A DNA stretch of 8,830 nucleotides from the NCBI GenBank assembly GCA_031260865.1, contig JAISKQ010000123.1, positions 1 through 8,830 of the forward strand, written 5' to 3'. The notes beneath the pieces are model-generated. The model did not search any database, was not told where the DNA came from, and saw only the letters and a program-made list of their open reading frames with translations. The translations under genes and the position numbers were made by a program. This document shows positions 6,767 through 8,830 of this stretch, one piece after another; position 1 is the stretch's first letter, and every line of letters starts with the position of its first letter. This stretch comes from Prevotella sp. GTDB lineage: Bacteria > Bacteroidota > Bacteroidia > Bacteroidales > Dysgonomonadaceae.

Positions 6767-7654
6767 ATGAAAGAATCAACAACAATTGAAGAGCAGTTAA
6801 GAGTACTAACGAATAGAGGGATGACCCTAGATATTGGGGATGATAAAGCAAAGGAAATACTGGGAGATATAGGATATTTTCGTTTAGGTTTTTATTGTTT
6901 TCCATTTGAAAAAAGCTATCCGCAGAAGCAAAAAAGGTCTCACTTGTATAGAAAGGGAGCTAAAATTTCGGATGTTGTAAATCTGTATTACTTTGACATG
7001 GATTTAAGAAACATTCTTGTAAAATATATAAACAGAATCGAAGTAAACTTTAGAACAAAAGTAGTGTACGAGGTTTCCAATAAGTATAACAACTCAAGTA
7101 CTTGGTTTGTTGATCCATCAATTATGACAAGAAAATATATTGACGAATTTGACGATAAAGTTTATACGACCACCTTTAAACGTTATCGCATCATAAAATT
7201 ACACCATGATAAATATATAAATGATAAATATGCTCCGGCATGGAAAACTTTAGAATTCCTTACATTTGGAGGGGTTTTAACGATATTCAAGAATCTAAAA
7301 GACTTACAAGTGCGCGAATGTATCGCAAAAAAGTATGGAGTACGGAATGTTGAAATATTCGAAGGTTATATGAACAGCATTGTTGAAATACGAAATACTT
7401 GCGCACACGGACGTGTTTTGTTTGACTTCACATTAGCTAAATCTTTACGTAATGGTCCGGCTTTGAGTATAAATAATTCAAATAAAAATATATTGAATTC
7501 TGTTATAGAGGTAATTATTTTTATTTTGAAAGGAATATCTGAAAATAGAGCTATTGAGATGCGGACAGAAATAAACAATCTATTTAATAAGCACAAAAGT
7601 AATTCAGAGATTAAATGTATTATTGAAAATTGTACAGGATATAAATATAGTTAA
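6767..7654 (+). CDS. Abi_2-family (AbiD/AbiF-like) abortive infection protein with HEPN RNase motif
   Basis: A 295-residue protein of the Abi_2 (AbiD/AbiF) family, full length for the group. These proteins confer phage resistance in lactococci and belong to the HEPN superfamily, whose members are often RNases. Family features in order: TIEEQLRVLTNRGMTL (6-21); ILGDIGYFRLGFYCFPFE (31-48), the IGYYRL-like block; VVNLYYFDMDLRNILVKYI (70-88); INRIEVNFRTKV (88-99); and APAWKTLEFLTFGGVLTIFKNL (156-177). EIRNTCAHGRVLFD (207-220) contains R209-N-x3-H214, the HEPN catalytic R-x4-6-H motif. The motif is intact, so the protein is probably active. Expected action is cytoplasmic RNA cleavage on phage infection, leading to growth arrest; this is inferred from the family. 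It has its own -7 box, no partner protein gene, and a candidate noncoding RNA gene 63 nt downstream. None of its nine alanine codons is GCG, unlike its neighbours, which hints at transfer. Confidence 0.9.
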   Translation: MKESTTIEEQLRVLTNRGMTLDIGDDKAKEILGDIGYFRLGFYCFPFEKSYPQKQKRSHLYRKGAKISDVVNLYYFDMDLRNILVKYINRIEVNFRTKVVYEVSNKYNNSSTWFVDPSIMTRKYIDEFDDKVYTTTFKRYRIIKLHHDKYINDKYAPAWKTLEFLTFGGVLTIFKNLKDLQVRECIAKKYGVRNVEIFEGYMNSIVEIRNTCAHGRVLFDFTLAKSLRNGPALSINNSNKNILNSVIEVIIFILKGISENRAIEMRTEINNLFNKHKSNSEIKCIIENCTGYKYS

Positions 7655-7678
7655 TTCAACAAAACAATTAACAAAATA

Positions 7679-7700
7679 ATTTTGCGAAACAAAGCAAAAT
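7679..7700. promoter_or_regulatory. Inverted repeat overlapping the ncRNA promoter
   Basis: ATTTTGC (7679-7685) and GCAAAAT (7694-7700) are perfect 7-nt inverted copies separated by 8 nt. They cover the -33 element and most of the spacer of the promoter at 7681-7711. It could be an operator controlling the small RNA, or a hairpin ending the Abi mRNA, although no T-run follows it. Confidence 0.4.
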
Positions 7701-7711
7701 GAATAACTTTG
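7681..7711 (+). promoter_or_regulatory. Consensus promoter upstream of the candidate small RNA
   Basis: TTTG (7681-7684), a 19-nt spacer, then TAACTTTG (7704-7711). This is an exact match to the Bacteroidota TTTG-N19-TAnnTTTG promoter and is the strongest promoter in the window. No protein-coding gene starts close behind it; the next start codon of a real gene is 340 nt away, beyond two terminators. A transcript starting around 7717 is expected. Confidence 0.75.
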
Positions 7712-7716
7712 TAATT

Positions 7717-7820
7717 CAAGAAGTGCCCTTGCAATATTGATTATTATCAAGCATTGTAATCTGCACTATAAAAAGTATTTAAAACCCGGACATCTAAAAA
7801 TGCTCCGGGTTTATTTCTTT
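7717..7820 (+). ncRNA. Candidate structured small RNA linked to the Abi gene
   Basis: About 100 nt lie between a consensus promoter and an intrinsic terminator, with no credible coding frame. The first half folds into one long hairpin. The outer stem pairs AGTGC (7722-7726) with GCACT (7763-7767). The middle stem pairs TTGCAAT (7729-7735) with ATTGTAA (7753-7759), including one G-U pair. The apical stem pairs TTGAT (7737-7741) with ATCAA (7746-7750) around a TATT loop. A short A/T linker (7768-7781) leads to the terminator hairpin. I recall that comparative genomics described a structured RNA family named after abiF, found beside such Abi genes; this could be a member, but I cannot compare it with that consensus here. 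Plausible roles are an RNA antitoxin (type III-like) or a guide or cofactor for the HEPN protein. Ends are approximate. Confidence 0.62.
7782..7820 (+). terminator. Intrinsic terminator of the candidate small RNA
   Basis: AAACCCGGA (7782-7790) pairs over nine bases with TCCGGGTTT (7804-7812) around a 13-nt loop. The tract ATTTCTTTT follows. It is the most GC-rich stem in this intergenic region and a textbook rho-independent terminator. Confidence 0.85.
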
Positions 7821-7828
7821 TCGCTTTT

Positions 7829-7855
7829 ACCTATTTTTTTCTTCAAAAATGAGGT
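7829..7855. repeat. A/T-rich inverted repeat between terminator and OMP remnant
   Basis: ACCT and ATTTTT (7829-7838) pair with AAAAAT and AGGT (7845-7855, one bulged G at 7851), giving a 10-bp stem and a 6-nt loop. It sits right at the edge of the duplicated OMP sequence, so it may mark the junction where the Abi and RNA cargo meets the duplicated segment. Weak on its own. Confidence 0.35.
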
Positions 7856-7862
7856 TCTATTC

Positions 7863-7923
7863 CAATCAAATATTCAGGATTAGTTGTGGTTATAAATTTT
7901 GATATTTTCTGAAACAACATTCT
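7863..7923 (+). repeat. Direct repeat, copy 1 (3' end of OMP gene plus trailer)
   Basis: These 61 nt match 8603-8663 with a single mismatch (T at 7887, C at 8627), at an offset of exactly 740 nt. The copy covers the last codons of the downstream OMP gene, its stop codon and the first 21 nt after it. Confidence 0.9.
7864..7902 (+). pseudogene. Remnant 3' end of a PorT-like OMP gene
   Basis: Read in the frame of the downstream gene, this stretch encodes NQIFRISCGYKF followed by TGA, identical at the protein level to the C-terminus of the OMP at 8052-8642. Upstream of it the similarity fades within a few codons, and no start, signal peptide or other strand is present. It is therefore the stump of a deleted or displaced tandem copy. 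It keeps the same trailer and a terminator-like hairpin. Confidence 0.8.
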
Positions 7924-7928
7924 CTGTA

Positions 7929-7962
7929 TGAGCTAATTCAAAAAAAATTGGTATATTTTTTT
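7929..7962 (+). terminator. Terminator-like hairpin behind the OMP remnant
   Basis: CTAATT (7933-7938) pairs with AATTGG (7946-7951), with one G-U pair and a 7-nt loop CAAAAAA. A seven-T run follows at 7956-7962. It corresponds to the hairpin after the intact OMP gene (8667-8692), but with the loop sequence in the opposite orientation. It would separate the small RNA from the OMP gene transcriptionally. Confidence 0.6.
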
Positions 7963-7981
7963 ATCTTTTTATGTTATATCT

Positions 7982-8012
7982 TTTGCTGAATATGAAAATT
8001 ATACCATATTTG
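7982..8012 (+). promoter_or_regulatory. Promoter of the PorT-like OMP gene
   Basis: TTTG (7982-7985), a 19-nt spacer and CATATTTG (8005-8012). Spacing is exactly that of the Bacteroidota consensus; the -7 box has one mismatch (C for the first T). The start codon follows 39 nt after the box, leaving an A/T-rich leader without a Shine-Dalgarno sequence. Confidence 0.65.
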
Positions 8013-8051
8013 TAAAAAATTAACATAAATAACAACTTAAATTTACTATTC

Positions 8052-8642
8052 ATGAAACTTAAATTATTATTATTTGCCTTATTATTTTCTTTATCTGCTT
8101 ATTCTCAATGGGGAGTAAAAGCGGGGCTTGACTATGGTACATTATCAGGCGCTTATGCCACAAAATATAAAGTTGGGTTTCACGCGGGCGCTACCTATGA
8201 TTTCAAACTGTCGGAGAAATTTTATTTTCAACCTGCCGCTTTATTTTCGCTCCATAGCTTTGGTTTCGATGGTAATAAACTATTTTATTTAAAAGACGGA
8301 ACGGTAGATAGATATTTTCTTGAAATTCCTGCTAATTTCTCGTTCCGTCCTGCAATTACTTCATCTACCAAATTAGTTATAGATTTTGGACTTTACGCAA
8401 AATACGGACTATTTGGCAAACTAAAATATATTGTACATTCGGAAGACAATTACGAAACGGTAAGGGCTTCATCTTATGATGAATACAATAGATTTGACGT
8501 AGGTGTGAATGTCGGAGTGGGCATGGAAATAAACCGTATCTATATTGGATTGGGTTATCAGCGTGGTTTAACAAATGAAGATGGAGAAGTTGAAGCTTTT
8601 CGCAATCAAATATTCAGGATTAGTTGCGGTTATAAATTTTGA
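8052..8642 (+). CDS. PorT-like outer-membrane beta-barrel protein
   Basis: A 196-residue protein with a Sec signal peptide (MKLKLLLFALLFSLSAYS, cleavage before Gln19). It is an outer-membrane barrel of the OMP_b-brl_2/PorT type common in Bacteroidota. Characteristic strands are WGVKAGLDYGTLSG (20-33), VGFHAGATYDFKLSEKFYFQP (41-61), RYFLEIPANFSFRP (87-100), VIDFGLYAKYGLFGK (109-123), RFDVGVNVGVGMEI (147-160) and IYIGLGYQRGLTN (163-175). It ends in Phe (FRISCGYKF), the BAM recognition end. Specific function is unknown; relatives are structural or export-associated barrels. It has its own promoter at 7982-8012 and a hairpin after the stop. A 61-nt copy of its 3' end lies 740 nt upstream, evidence of a former tandem duplicate. 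Confidence 0.85.
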   Translation: MKLKLLLFALLFSLSAYSQWGVKAGLDYGTLSGAYATKYKVGFHAGATYDFKLSEKFYFQPAALFSLHSFGFDGNKLFYLKDGTVDRYFLEIPANFSFRPAITSSTKLVIDFGLYAKYGLFGKLKYIVHSEDNYETVRASSYDEYNRFDVGVNVGVGMEINRIYIGLGYQRGLTNEDGEVEAFRNQIFRISCGYKF

Positions 8643-8663
8643 TATTTTCTGAAACAACATTCT
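8603..8663 (+). repeat. Direct repeat, copy 2 (within and after the intact OMP gene)
   Basis: Partner of 7863-7923 with one mismatch in 61 nt. It spans codons 185-196 of the OMP gene, the stop codon and 21 nt of trailer. This copy is in its functional setting, so it is the likely source or the surviving member. Confidence 0.9.
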
Positions 8664-8666
8664 GTG

Positions 8667-8692
8667 TGAGCCAATTTTTTTGAATTGGCTCA
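8667..8692 (+). terminator. Hairpin terminator of the PorT-like OMP gene
   Basis: TGAGCCAATT (8667-8676) and AATTGGCTCA (8683-8692) form a perfect 10-bp stem around a TTTTTG loop, 25 nt after the stop codon. The sequence after the stem is only moderately T-rich, so termination may be partial. Confidence 0.6.
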
Positions 8693-8750
8693 TGCCTTAT
8701 TATCTTTAATAAATGTCGGTTATAATACCTAAGTCAAATAATTTCGTCTT

Positions 8751-8826
8751 CGTCATTGCGAGGAGGAACGACGAAGCAATCCATATCAACTGTTTGGATT
8801 GCTTCGGGCAAGCCCTCGCAATGACG
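8751..8826. repeat. Palindromic interspersed repeat (MITE/REP-like)
   Basis: The 76-nt element has perfect 13-nt ends, CGTCATTGCGAGG (8751-8763) and CCTCGCAATGACG (8814-8826). It also has an inner perfect 11-bp stem, CGAAGCAATCC (8772-8782) with GGATTGCTTCG (8796-8806), around a 13-nt loop. It would form a long cruciform or RNA hairpin. The CGTCATTGCGAGG and GAAGCAATCC words recur in small dispersed palindromes of many unrelated bacterial genomes, from general knowledge. It has no coding content. Its GC-rich sequence stands out from the AT-rich surroundings. The element is complete, ending 4 nt before the window edge. Confidence 0.85.
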
Positions 8827-8830
8827 TTGT

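Noticed and set aside
6235..7654. GNAT gene and Abi gene as a GNAT-type toxin-antitoxin pair
   Set aside because: GNAT toxins pair with small RHH or Xre antitoxins. The Abi protein is neither, the GNAT protein is YjaB-like, and a separate -7 box lies between the genes.
7863..8663. The 61-nt direct repeat as a CRISPR unit or phage attachment site
   Set aside because: There are only two copies, and they are explained by the 3' end of an OMP gene. No integrase, tRNA gene or spacer array is present.

Overview
The window looks like a piece of chromosome from an AT-rich member of the Bacteroidota, probably order Bacteroidales. Three things point there. Several genes start behind the phylum's promoter pattern (TAnnTTTG, twice with TTTG exactly 19 nt upstream). 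Start codons lack Shine-Dalgarno sequences. The 67-kDa-type SppA and the small PorT-like outer-membrane barrels are typical of the group. No species is claimed.

Layout. Positions 1-427 (minus strand) hold the N-terminal part of signal peptide peptidase sppA, cut by the window edge. A 534-nt AT-rich gap follows. On the plus strand, 962-2968 is a tight three-gene cluster: a membrane-anchored SGNH/GDSL hydrolase, a small outer-membrane beta-barrel, and a secreted paralogue of the first hydrolase. Next comes housekeeping ychF (3074-4177) behind its own promoter. It is followed by an acyltransferase-3 membrane protein (4211-5299), a GT11-type fucosyltransferase-like enzyme (5392-6213) and a YjaB-like GNAT acetyltransferase (6235-6663).

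The accessory part runs from about 6720 to the end. An Abi_2-family abortive-infection protein with a HEPN-type RNase motif (6767-7654) is followed after 63 nt by what looks like a separate small RNA gene. That gene has a consensus promoter at 7681-7711, a roughly 100-nt transcript that folds into a three-part hairpin, and an intrinsic terminator at 7782-7820. I read this as a candidate HEPN toxin plus noncoding RNA defence or toxin-antitoxin module, and it is the most interesting part of the window. Just beyond it lies a 61-nt copy of the 3' end of the next outer-membrane protein gene (8052-8642). This remnant suggests that the module arrived beside, or replaced, a tandem copy of that gene. 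The window closes with a palindromic interspersed repeat at 8751-8826.

How the parts may work together (inference): the two secreted or anchored esterases, the acyltransferase-3 protein and the fucosyltransferase all fit envelope or glycan modification. The Abi and RNA pair is an independent defence cargo. Its alanine codons avoid GCG, which the genes around it use freely.
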